DNA from: Branchiostoma floridae
Lineage: Eukaryota; Chordata; Leptocardii; Amphioxiformes; Branchiostomatidae
Direction of reading: 5' to 3'
Length of the DNA: 29,035 nucleotides
Assembly: GCF_000003815.2 (NCBI RefSeq)
Contig: NC_049985.1
Span: 573,644-602,678, forward strand
Position 1 is the first letter of the stretch. Each line of letters opens with the position of its first letter. The notes under the pieces are model-generated. The model did no database searches and was not told the DNA's origin. It saw only the letters and a program-made list of their open reading frames with translations. The position numbers were made by a program, and so were the translations under genes. Of the stretch, positions 20,681 through 29,035 are shown one piece after another.

Positions 20681-20875
20681 ATGGCTGCCCTACCGCACGC
20701 CTCCGCGCTGGTGCTCGGCGTCCTGGCCGTCCTGTGCCCGAGGACCGCTCACGGGCGCTTCGGTGACAGGGTGACGGACGTGGTGGACGACGACCGGTTC
20801 GAGGTGATGGGACAGGCGTACGTGGAGACCTTCACTGTGACTAACGACGTGGTGGAACTGGAAGTCGTGGTGGAG
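20681..20875 (+). CDS. Gene 2 first coding exon: signal peptide (residues 1-65)
   Basis: This is the first ATG after the promoter-like region; the hydrophobic core SALVLGVLAVL is followed by AHG. The donor gtaggt starts at 20876 in phase 0. The mature part is acidic (VVDDDRFEV) and ends VVELEVVVE. Confidence 0.85.
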
Positions 20876-23800
20876 GTAGGTCAGACTATCCGTCGTCATT
20901 GTACAGAAACCAAATACTATGCATGGTGTACAAAATGACTACTAAATTGGTAGATGTACCAAATACTTAGTATCTACAGCCAGTGCAGACGAGAACAAGA
21001 TATAGTTCATGCCTTCATGTAGGTAGGTCATACTAGCCGACGGCATGGCAAAGAAATTAAATGCAATCGACAAGAAAACTGTAAATGAATTCAAGACCAG
21101 ATTGGACAAACACTTGGAGAGTAAGAAGTACATCAAATGAGACATTGCAAGAGTGAATACCGAAATTCTACATGCCTGAATGCCTTTCATGTATTAAATT
21201 CATTATCCATATGACTAAAGAACAGGTGGACATACCATTTGCGTTCTAACGCCAGCTCTGAAAAGAACAAGAAAGAAATACTGCCATGCTTTCAAGTACT
21301 AGAGTTCCTAGAATTATCTTAGAGTGGAAATCGTTAATCCATGACTATGTAGTTCTGGTGTTGTGTGTTTATCTTTTCCCAATTGAGGTCGTCGTTTGCA
21401 ATTCTACATCGATACAGATGCATACGGCTATATAGATACAAATACAGATACGAACCCTCCAACAAACCTCTGCTTCTTTGTTGCTGGACGCCATTGGTGT
21501 GTCATGAGTTCTGGCTAGTGGATTTCCAGCCGTACGGTTTCAGTCCTAACGGCACCCTGTTCAACTTTCTAAATTCCAATGTAGTTATTACACAACGAGA
21601 GACAATATTTTACAGATTGTTGATTGTTGGCTTGTTGTTATGTGATAATACGACTAACTTCTATTTCTCTGCAGGACACGGTTGATGTGTACGAGTTCTG
21701 GCTGGTGGATTTCCAGCCGTACGAGTTCAGTCCTAACGGCACGCTGTTCAACAAGGATACCGGGGAGATTTATGTAGTTACTAACCAGTTAGAGAATCGT
21801 TCATGCTCTCTCACTAACCTCCGTTACTCCACAGGACACTGTTGATGTGTACGAATTCTGGCTAGTGGATTTCCAGCCGTACGAGTTCAGCCCTAACGGC
21901 ACTCTGTTCAACAAGAAAACAGGCGAGATTCATGTATCGTTAGTAACTTCGTATTCTTTCACTATAAACTTCCGTTTCTCCGCAGGACACGGTTGATGTG
22001 TACGAGTTTTGGCTAGCGGATTTCCAGCCGTACGAGTTCAGTCCTAACGGCACACTGTTTAACAAGGACACCAAGGAGATGGAGCGGCAGTTATCAAATA
22101 ACCAGATAAAATATGTTAGAGAGTGTTATACTCTAACACAAACCTGTGTTTCCCCGCAGGACACGGTTGATGTGTACGAGTTTTGGCTGGTGGATTTCCA
22201 GCCGTACGAGTTCAGCCCTAACGGCACGCTGTTCAACAAGGATACCGGGGAGATGGAGCGGCAGTACACCTCGCCCTGTGCTAGCTCCTTCTGGAGACTA
22301 AACCTCTACAGTCCGTCTTACGGCTACCCCTTCCCCTTCACGGACACGGGCAGCTTCATGTAAGAAATAATTTACTATTTCCCTTGTGTGAAGATGCTAC
22401 CATTCTTTTGTGTGTGTGATGATGGACGGCCACTCTCACGAGTATGGCAAGTCTACAGGTTTACAGTTGCAGTTCTACTTTGACGGGCCTTCCTCGCCTT
22501 TCTCTTCGCCTCGACGGCTGCTACCCTCTCGGTCTCGAAGGTTGTCACGGTGGTGTGTGTGATATAACTCAAGACAATACATATATGTACCTACAAGAAA
22601 ACTAACAATCGTGTCTAAGAGAATCCTCCAACATCTTGCCTTATGACGTTTCCGCCTCAGCTACATCTCTAAGTACGAGTAAAAAAAAAGATAGAAAAAA
22701 ATAGGTAATTGGGAACACCACTGGAATAAGCTCTTCATTTGAATACCAATGTTCAAATGGTAATGATGCCTGCAAAATGGCGGCATGTTTACAGGTTGGG
22801 GCTTTCACCTTTGACATATTACCCAGAATTCTCCTGCCCATACGAAGTCGACTCTGCGAAAGAGCTAATAACAGATCCTTTTACTTCTTTTACTATAAGG
22901 CGAAGCTATGTTCTCAACAGGCGTCGATAGTTTACGTCATGTTTAACGGTTTAATGTAGCGGGGGGATATGATCCAGGTCTACAAGTTTTTAACAGGCAA
23001 GGAGAGAGTCCAGGCAGACACCTTCTTTGAGAGGGCGGAAAACACAACAACAAGAGGGCCCAGTCTAAAGTTGAAGATTCCCCTTGCTAAGTCGAGGTTG
23101 AGAGCCCAGGTTTTTAGCACAAGAGTAGTAAATAACTGGAACTCCCTGCCAGACAAAGTGGTGAGCAGTAAGACAGTGAACGAATTCAAAAACCAAATAG
23201 ACAAACACTGGAGCCATCTGAAGTATGAGCATGCCTAGCCGATGACCTGAAGTGTCAAGATCAGTCCACTACAGGAGTCCACTCCTCCCTCGACTGAAGA
23301 TGGTATGCAGGTATGTAGTTCGTTCTTAATGTAAACGTTGTCATTTTTTCCGTGCCCGCTGCAGCCCGACTAACGGAAGTGAAGAAGGCGGCGTGCCCCC
23401 CAAGCTGCTGTACAACTACTACCTCAAGAGTACCCCCTACAACATCACGGACAACCGCGGCGAGAGGGTGGAGAGGACAACCAACAGGATGGTGTTTCAA
23501 GGTATAAGCCATTTCAATGGTCTAAATGCGCATGCGAAGGTCAAGGGTTAAGGTTGTTGATGAAGTGTTACAAAGCGAAGTCGGTAAGAAGGGAATGAAG
23601 TCTGCCATCTCTGGTCGCCTCGTTTTTCTGTTGTACAGGTTGCGTCCTACCGTCTGTAATTGTACAAACGCTGTCGGAGTGACCTGGTGCCCCTGAGTTA
23701 CAATACTTAGGCCAACGTCTATAGTACTAGTATTATGTACCAATATGTTTGTTTGTTCTTTGTTTGTTTGTTTACGTTGATCTTTAGGTTCATCCTACCG

Positions 23801-26800
23801 GCTGTTCAACCTTACTGATACCAGCACCTTGTGCACCAAGTTGTATCCCGGCTGTTCCACTAGCTGCTTTGTGCCCCGAGTTCCATCACTTGGCAGTCAC
23901 ACCCTACACTACTGATGTGCAATTGCATAGGTTTATTTGTCTGTTCCCCTCTACCTTTAGGTTCCTCGTACCGACTGTTCAATTGTACTGACACTAGTGG
24001 AGGGACAGTTTGGCGCTACACCAACCAGACGGAGACAGTGGAGTTCCGCTCGACCATCTACTTCACCAACATCCGGCCCATTCAAACCTCGGACCTCACA
24101 AAGGTAAGACTTTATCCTATCTACGCCAGATACATTTCTCAAGCAACTGGATATGATTTGGGGAATCCGAAAAATCATATCCAGTTGCTTCAGTAATTAG
24201 TCATTGCCTCTAGTGTACAACCTTAACCAAAGCCAAAAGATCTTACGACAGACAATGTTGACGTCGAGGCATGTTTCTGACCCTACAGGGCCACTCCTAT
24301 GTCCAGTCCCATGCCGAGCTAAAGTACAGAATCTCGCGGATCGCCATGGTGAACCTGGTCATTATTCAATCTTAACCTCAACGAAAGTCACACATTTTTT
24401 AAACAGACCTACCTTGATAACATTGCAGCATGTTTCTGATCTTACAGGGCCATTCTTATGTCCAGTCCCATGCCGAACTGATCTACCGGATTTCGCGGAT
24501 TGCCCTGGTCAACGTGGTGGTCAGCAGTTCCGCACTGGTCAAGCCGCTGCTGAATTACGTCATCATCTCCCCTGGTTACGAACCGGACGGCACGCCGGCC
24601 ACGGACTTGGCCACTGTGGAGATACAGGTGCGCAATTTGTAGCGTTTCCATACAAAAAGTAGCAAAAAAGTAGCTTTGATTGTATGTGTTACTGAAAAAT
24701 GGAGGTATTGTTTTCGGCTTGTCTGGTTGTCTTTGTTTTCGGATATTTGCCAGCATATCTAAAGAAACTATGAATAGATTGTGATGATATTTGGTATGTA
24801 GGTTGGGAACATTGTGTGTGACCTTGGCACTGTAGCAGAACATAAGTTTTTTGTATCTTTTGTCGTGGATATGATATTGACAGCGTTAAAACAAGGGGAC
24901 AGAAAAATAAGCTATCAGCTCGATTTGGCTGTCCTCTTACAACCACAGGACTAAACATTCTGTAGTGCAACTACGAGATGAGACATTTTGTTCCTTCTAT
25001 AGTGTGAAAGATCCAGACGCATTGCTTTAAGATGTCTTACCGTTTGTTCCTTCGATAGTTCACGACATCGACGCAGTCCCCGTCGGGCGAGCGGAACCAC
25101 TACATCCACTCGGCCACCTCGCTGAACTACACGGCTGACTACGTCTCCCTGCACGATCTGCAGACCGTGACCACCTACCCTACCACTACACCGCCATGCG
25201 ATATCACTAACGGTGCCATCAAGTAAGACTTCTCCTGTTTGTTTGTTTGTTTGTGTGATTGCGTCACTCTACTCGATCTGGAGACGGTCACCACCTACCC
25301 TACCACTACACCGCCCTGTGTCATCACTAACGGGGCCATCAAGTAAGCCTTCTCCTGTTTGTTTGTTTGGTTGGTTGGTTGGTTGCGACACTCTACTCGA
25401 CCTGGAGAAGTTCACCACCTACCCTACCACTACACCGCCATGCGTTATCACTAACGGTGCCATCAAGTAAGATCTTTCACCTCTGTTTGTTTGTTACGAT
25501 CTAGATGATTGTGCTAGAAAAATGTAGAGTAGTGATTGAATTCGTCGGCAAGGGAGAAATAGTAGTAATCGTAGAATTCGCCAAAAAAGGAATATTAAAT
25601 TCGCCAGGAAAGTCAGTCCGCAAGAACGTTACAGTACTAGTAATTGTTTCTCTCCGTAGGTTGAAAGCTGTGCTCCTATTGCCGGCTAACATCTCTGGCG
25701 TGTTATCTATTTAGCCAGTTTTTACTTGTTCTCAGCGATCAGTGGAGCCTGGTAGAGACTAGATAGTCAGTTTGTCGGGATGACAATGCTAAAACATACC
25801 AATTCCGTCTCCAGCCTGTGTACGCAGACGTGGACGTTCGTGGTTATTCTGAAGATCACCCCGCGAAGTGTGGATGACGGACTTCCGGTGGACGCGTCAG
25901 GTAACTGGTTTTCCTTACTTTAGAATAGGTGTCCTTTGAAGGAATATGTTTTTCAGCGTATCCCTTTGCGGAGCTCAAACATAAAATTTAAATTCCTTGT
26001 TTCATATGCATTTAGTGTCAGCACTTTCGTTGCCTTTATATTTTACTACGGCACTGTGTATTTCAGATTGTTTTTATCCACATCAAGCAGCGGAAATCAG
26101 TGCCTTTCATAGCTTCATCTTCGCCAGTTTCTTTTTACTGAAACAAAAGTAATAAAACGCCGGCGACATTGCATTGCAACAGCGAATGCCTCCGAGGAAT
26201 TCGCAGCAGCTATTCATTGAGAATTACCTAAAGTACATGACTGTATAAGTATAAGATGTAAATTTGCGTAAACCTGTTGTTGCTTCCTTCATCTTGCCCA
26301 GGAGTGTTCACGTTCCGGTTCGTGACGGAGCGCTGTAACGACACCACCGCTGACGAGTCATCGGCGAACTGCACCATCGTGGACAACATCAACCCTTCCG
26401 TCATCTCCATGAACATCACTATCCAGGTGAGACTAGTTTTCTATTTCATCTCCATGAACATCACTAACCAGGTGAGACTATTTCTGCTATCTCGTGACGT
26501 CTAGCTCTAGCACAATGCATGTATATGCGTATGGTACATTCCGTAAATAGGCACAACGTAAATAGGCACAACCCATCGTGGACAGCGATGGAAGGTCCAT
26601 TGGTGATGTCCAAAACCATTCCTCCTGTTCCAGACGGTTGTAGACTTGTCAGCCGAAGAGACAGACAACCCGTGGCTCCGACATCAAAATCGTATGATGA
26701 CCTACAAATGCTGCTGTTCCATTAATGTTGTCTGTCCAAGGACTGATGAAAACGCAAGGAAATGAATTATCGAAGCCTTAAAATATTTCTCCTGTTCCAG

Positions 26801-27116
26801 ACTGTTGTTGACCTGTCAGACGAGGACACAGACAACCCGTGGCTGGTGGTGACCAAGCTGTCCGGGGCGAACAACCTGCTCATTACCCACCAAAAGTAAC
26901 TAGTGTCGACTCTAAGACCACCATATAAAGAAAACAGTCTTATATATAACCATTTCTCCTGTTCCAGACTGTAGTAGACCTTTCGGATGAGGACACAGAC
27001 AACCCGTGGCTGGTGGTGACGAAGCTCTCCGGGGCGGACAACCTGGACCTACGGGGAGGGTTCGCGGCCGGCAGGAGGGGCGTCAACCACCTGGAGGACA
27101 TCCGGATGGAAGTCAA
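20681..27116 (+). CDS. Unrecognised secreted/extracellular glycoprotein, 9 exons seen, 3' partial
   Basis: Join 20681-20875, 22160-22359, 23365-23501, 23961-24103, 24448-24627, 25059-25222, 25815-25900, 26302-26426, 26968-27116. All introns are GT/AG and phases agree across 1379 nt (459 residues and 2 nt). The ATG at 20681 opens a typical signal peptide (MAALPHASALVLGVLAVLCP, likely cut after AHG at residue 24). About nine N-X-S/T sequons (NGT, NGS, NIT, NCT, NQT, NYT, NDT, NCT, NIT) and few cysteines point to a glycosylated extracellular region. A Thr/Pro stretch (TTYPTTTPPC) precedes NGAIN. No transmembrane segment appears in the part seen. I do not recognise a domain; an ectodomain or matrix protein is possible. 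The gene follows the AOS-LOX gene on the same strand but shows no functional link to it. Confidence 0.82.
21036..21190 (+). mobile_element. 3' end of a CR1-like LINE (RT C-terminus relic)
   Basis: Codons ending in the TGA at 21138-21140 read KTVNEFKTRLDKHLESKKY, parallel to KTVNEFKNQIDKHWSHLKY of the fragment at 22963-23238. About 50 nt of 3' sequence follows. Confidence 0.7.
21496..22090 (+). repeat. Four acceptor-side partial copies upstream of gene 2 exon 22160-22359
   Basis: Copies lie at about 21496-21565 (diverged, gtgtcatgag), 21675-21768, 21835-21928 and 21985-22090; the last three follow intact CAG acceptors. Start-to-start spacings to the real exon are 160, 150 and 175 bp. They keep the VYEFWL(V/A)DFQPYEF frame, then run into unrelated intron. 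Confidence 0.93.
22160..22359 (+). CDS. Gene 2 exon (residues 66-131)
   Basis: The acceptor ccgcag ends at 22159 and the donor gtaaga starts at 22360. It encodes DTVDVYEFWLVDFQPYEFSP and ends YGYPFPFTDTGSF. It is the last and only complete one of five copies. Confidence 0.87.
22963..23238 (+). mobile_element. CR1/L2-like non-LTR retrotransposon fragment (C-terminus of reverse transcriptase)
   Basis: The open frame GDMIQVYKFLTGKERVQADT through RVVNNWNSLPDKVV and NEFKNQIDKHW to a stop is the conserved tail of CR1-clade ORF2 proteins. It is about 90 residues, in the sense orientation within a gene 2 intron, and 5'-truncated as expected for LINE copies. Confidence 0.88.
23365..23501 (+). CDS. 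Gene 2 exon (residues 132-177)
   Basis: The acceptor ctgcag ends at 23364 and the donor gtataa starts at 23502. It encodes PTNGSEEGGVPPKLLYNYYL with sequons NGS and NIT. The preceding intron holds a LINE reverse-transcriptase fragment. Confidence 0.85.
23788..23830 (+). repeat. Acceptor-side copy of gene 2 exon 23961-24103
   Basis: After ctttag, gttcatcctaccggctgttc then actgataccag repeats the exon start with substitutions. Confidence 0.85.
23961..24103 (+). CDS. Gene 2 exon (residues 178-225)
   Basis: The acceptor tttag ends at 23960 and the donor gtaaga starts at 24104. It encodes SSYRLFNCTDTSGGTVWRY and RSTIYFTNIRPIQTSDLTK, with NCT and NQT sequons. Confidence 0.87.
24141..24190. other. 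Perfect 19-bp hairpin in intron
   Basis: The arm AAGCAACTGGATATGATTT (24141-24159) is exactly complementary to 24172-24190, with a 12-nt loop. It could be a relic of a palindromic element or a small RNA hairpin; no other support. Confidence 0.7.
24269..24362 (+). repeat. Acceptor-side copy of gene 2 exon 24448-24627
   Basis: The lead gcatgtttctgaccctacag and the next ~74 exon bases repeat 24428 onward. The copy keeps the frame SYVQSHAELKYRISRIA before diverging. Confidence 0.92.
24448..24627 (+). CDS. Gene 2 exon (residues 226-285)
   Basis: The acceptor ttacag ends at 24447 and the donor gtgcgc starts at 24628; 60 whole codons. It encodes GHSYVQSHAELIYRISRIAL and a Val/Ser-rich stretch. Confidence 0.87.
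25059..25222 (+). CDS. Gene 2 exon (residues 286-339)
   Basis: The acceptor gatag ends at 25058 and the donor gtaaga starts at 25223. It encodes RNHYIHSATSLNYTADYVSL and TTYPTTTPPCDITNGAI. Two donor-side copies follow. Confidence 0.87.
25264..25466 (+). repeat. Two donor-side copies of the end of gene 2 exon 25059-25222
   Basis: Copies at about 25264-25342 and 25386-25466 repeat cactctactcgatctggaga through accactacaccgcc to a gtaag donor. The spacers are (TTTG/TTGG)n. Confidence 0.92.
25467..25814. other. Intron of gene 2; nothing recognised
   Basis: No exon, RNA or clear repeat is seen beyond the end of the preceding array. Confidence 0.4.
25815..25900 (+). CDS. Gene 2 exon (residues 340-368)
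   Basis: The acceptor tccag ends at 25814 and the donor gtaact starts at 25901. It encodes LCTQTWTFVVILKITPRSVD. No tandem copy was seen. Confidence 0.82.
25901..26301. other. Intron of gene 2; nothing recognised
   Basis: AT-rich sequence without a recognised feature. Confidence 0.4.
26302..26426 (+). CDS. Gene 2 exon (residues 369-410)
   Basis: The acceptor cccag ends at 26301 and the donor gtgaga starts at 26427. It encodes VFTFRFVTERCNDTTADESS and ends ISMNITIQ; three sequons. Confidence 0.85.
26446..26471 (+). repeat. Donor-side copy of the end of gene 2 exon 26302-26426
   Basis: tcatctccatgaacatcact followed by an in-phase ccag and gtgagact donor is repeated right after the real donor, with one coding change. 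Confidence 0.92.
26634..26898 (+). repeat. Two acceptor-side copies of gene 2 exon 26968-27116
   Basis: Copies at 26634-26690 (diverged) and 26801-26898 each follow ctcctgttccag. The second keeps the frame through VVTKLSGANNLLITHQK, then reads into a TAA at 26896-26898, so it could serve as an alternative ending. Confidence 0.9.
26968..27116 (+). CDS. Gene 2 exon, last seen (residues 411-459)
   Basis: The acceptor ttccag ends at 26967 and the donor gtaagg starts at 27117 in phase 2. It encodes TVVDLSDEDTDNPWLVVTKL and RRGVNHLEDIRMEVK. No next exon is convincing before the window ends. Confidence 0.85.
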
Positions 27117-27206
27117 GTAAGGCTGACGTCACATTTCCAAACCGGGGCCCGCTCGAGCAGCTTTTGGAAACAAACAAAAAATTATACATATGACAGCAAA
27201 ATACAA

Positions 27207-27342
27207 TAGAAGCCGCTTAATTGCACGGCCTATTTGCCAGTGAATTTTGTGCAATTTTCCGGCTGGTGCAATAATACGAAGTTATCTAGCTGGACCGCAC
27301 TGGTTTTGAATTTGGGGATTCCGTGCAGTTAACAGGCTTCTA
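27207..27342. mobile_element. Tc1/mariner-like MITE with TA target duplication
   Basis: Terminal inverted repeats gaagccgcttaattgcacgg and ccgtgcagttaacaggcttc (three or so mismatches) are flanked by TA on both sides. The element is about 132 bp and non-coding. Pogo/Tc1-mariner relatives insert at TA. Confidence 0.78.
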
Positions 27343-27399
27343 ATGTACACAAAACGTAAAAAGGAAGAGTCGTGGCCATGATTTGTCTATATTTCTAGG

Positions 27400-28330
27400 C
27401 TAGAATTATACCTCATTGACTCGACCTTGTTCAGGGAGAGTACAATATGCAGTATTCCTGGGAATACAAAGAAAAGAAAAGCAAAGCATGATGGGACCTC
27501 ACGTGATGACGCCCCTTCCCAATCATCATTTCCTTTTGTGCTTCGCGCAAGGTGCACGCATCGAGTTTGCTCCGGTACGATCCGGTAGTGACTCAGTTTT
27601 TCGTTGTTGGAAAATTATCAAGTGGTGGAGCTGCGGGCTACGAGAAGAACCACTTTCGGCGCACCATGCCGCCGATAGGGTAAGCCCCTATCGGCCGGCT
27701 ACTATCGTCGCAGCAGGCCGTAAGACCGGGAAGGGTGAAAAGCCCCTATCGGCGGGCTACTATCGGTACTGGCGGTCGAGCTTAGCGCTCAAGGCTTGCC
27801 AGGCGCTGGGAAGGACCAAAAGGCCCTTTCGGCGCAACATGCACGGGAAGAATTGGCCAAGCATGCCGTAGAACCTGGAGGTTATCGGCGAGGCTACGTA
27901 TACAGACGGCCGTCATACCTTGTGCCTTACACGGAGCTGGCATTATCGGCGCACCAGGCCGAAAAACCTGGAGGATAGCGCAGCCACAGACGGCCGCTAT
28001 GGCCATGGTGCCCGAGGTTGAGGCACTGGCCCTTTCGGTGCAGCAGGCACGGAGAATTGAGGTAATACCCCACGTTCTTTGCGCCAGGTGACGCTAAAGA
28101 TTCGAGAACGGTGGAAGACTGTTCTCGTGGCTCCATCCATATTCAGAAGGAGCGGCAGCCGCCGTGCCACGTGGGCCGGTCGGGGTAATCGACATCTCAA
28201 TGGAACTGTAAGTAGATTACGGGCTCCGGTCGCTCCGTTATGGTTGCTCGGATAAGCTTCCATGTTGAACACGCTGTTAGGCATGTTGCCGGTGCATTCT
28301 ACGCTCGTCTAGGAGGAGCGTCCAGCAGTT
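27400..28330. other. GC-rich decayed block with recurring ctatcggc motifs
   Basis: Related strings (ctttcggcgcaccatg, ctttcggcgcaacatg, ttatcggcgcaccagg, ctttcggtgcagcagg) recur near 27653, 27825, 27944 and 28031. The segment aagcccctatcggc is duplicated at about 27683 and 27741. In two reading frames they read LSAHHAA, LSAQHARE, LSAHQAE and LSVQQARR. It may be an eroded mobile-element gene; the family is unknown. Confidence 0.4.
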
Positions 28331-29035
28331 TTCCCCATAATTTAAAGTCGTTTTATGAGCGGTTGACTTAGGAAAGACGTCAATCGGCACAGAAAGGGGC
28401 CTCCCCTTCTTCTTCTGCTGACTATGATACGTCGCAGTTGTCTGACAAGAGAAGCTCTAGGTGAATAAAATATTGGGAGCTTATGTTAAAGCTTGTCCCT
28501 GAGGGAAGCTTTTTTATTGGCAATAAAGTTATCAATTACTTAGCCATACTAGAAATGTGTGTCCGTAATTAGCATTATCATGGAGAATGCTCCACAAAGA
28601 CAACTGACGAAATTGAATTCGTCTGGGACGTTGTGTGACTGGTCACGCACGTAGTTAATACACATGTATGTTCAACGTCTGGCTCTTTGTTGTTACTTAG
28701 ACAACAAGATTTAACATGTTTCATGTTGAAGAGTCTAACATGTTTTTGGTAGTCTTGATAGAATATTGTTCTATACGAGGAACACGTGTCCTTTCTAATA
28801 AACCATTGTTATGCAAACAATGCAAACATTGAGAATGCTGTCGGCAAATGGTCGGCGGTATTCCTCCGAACTCCGCTCACTCAGGATTGACCGTCCCGGG
28901 CGTGGTTGCGGAGCATTCTTATGATTCTACTTCTTCCTGGTAAGTATGTTCCAGAAGATGGGAAGAAGGAGCTCTGTGTGCTTCACGGAACTTCAGGTAA
29001 CATTGTGTTTTTACCTACTTACTACGGTTAAAACG
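28331..29035. other. Window end, probable gene 2 intron
   Basis: It contains a hairpin with 3' T-run at 28488-28515 (aaagcttgtccctgaggg then aagctttttt) followed by AATAAA near 28523. A weak exon-like segment at 28955-28996 was not accepted. Confidence 0.35.

Noticed and set aside
26738-26765. Hammerhead-like CTGATGA...GAAA
   Set aside because: No stem II can form between the two boxes and flanking helices are absent.
27416-27871. 151-codon open frame
   Set aside because: The start region lacks coding character and the repeated peptide continues in another frame; treated as an eroded block.
28955-28996. Possible next exon of gene 2
   Set aside because: It has flanking AG and GT but is only 42 nt, with no similarity or composition support.
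1-29035. tRNA or rRNA genes
   Set aside because: No A-box/B-box pair or rRNA core motif was found by eye.

Overview
The window looks like nuclear DNA of an animal, most likely a cephalochordate (amphioxus). GC-rich exons with clean GT/AG borders sit in AT-rich introns full of microsatellites, decayed CR1/L2-like LINE 3' ends and small inverted-repeat elements. The species call is an inference; no marker gene settles it. Two plus-strand protein genes lie head to tail.

Gene 1 (366-18500; 5' end outside the window) encodes a three-part fusion: a catalase-related allene oxide synthase (cAOS) domain, a PLAT/C2-like domain and a lipoxygenase (LOX) domain. The layout and length match the bifunctional AOS-LOX fusion known from corals. 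I could build 19 exons whose phases all agree, giving 1022 residues and a stop. Despite the intact frame, residues expected to hold both metals are missing. The proximal heme tyrosine is Asn and its partner Arg is Lys, and the distal heme-pocket Asn is Val. In the LOX part the second iron His is Asn and the third is Tyr. The product looks like a doubly inactivated pseudoenzyme, or one with altered chemistry.

The region 18501-20680 is intergenic. It holds a putative poly(A) signal, a cluster of RFX/X-box-like sites, a LINE-type tail with a 22-bp palindrome, and two inverted CCAAT boxes just before gene 2.

Gene 2 (20681 to beyond 27116; nine phase-consistent exons, at least 459 residues, 3' end not seen) encodes a secreted or membrane-anchored protein with a signal peptide and about nine N-glycosylation sequons. 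I do not recognise its family. The last 1.9 kb is probably intron, with a small inverted-repeat element and a decayed block containing a recurring LSAxxA peptide.

The most striking feature of the whole window is that most exons are flanked by tandem partial copies of their own splice junctions. Acceptor-side copies lie only upstream of the complete exon and donor-side copies only downstream, so each array leaves exactly one complete exon. The largest array (exon 12 of gene 1) has about ten acceptor-bearing copies, mostly spaced by exactly 168 bp. Junction-spanning intronic minisatellites have, as I recall, been reported in amphioxus at the Adh locus. Here they affect both genes throughout.
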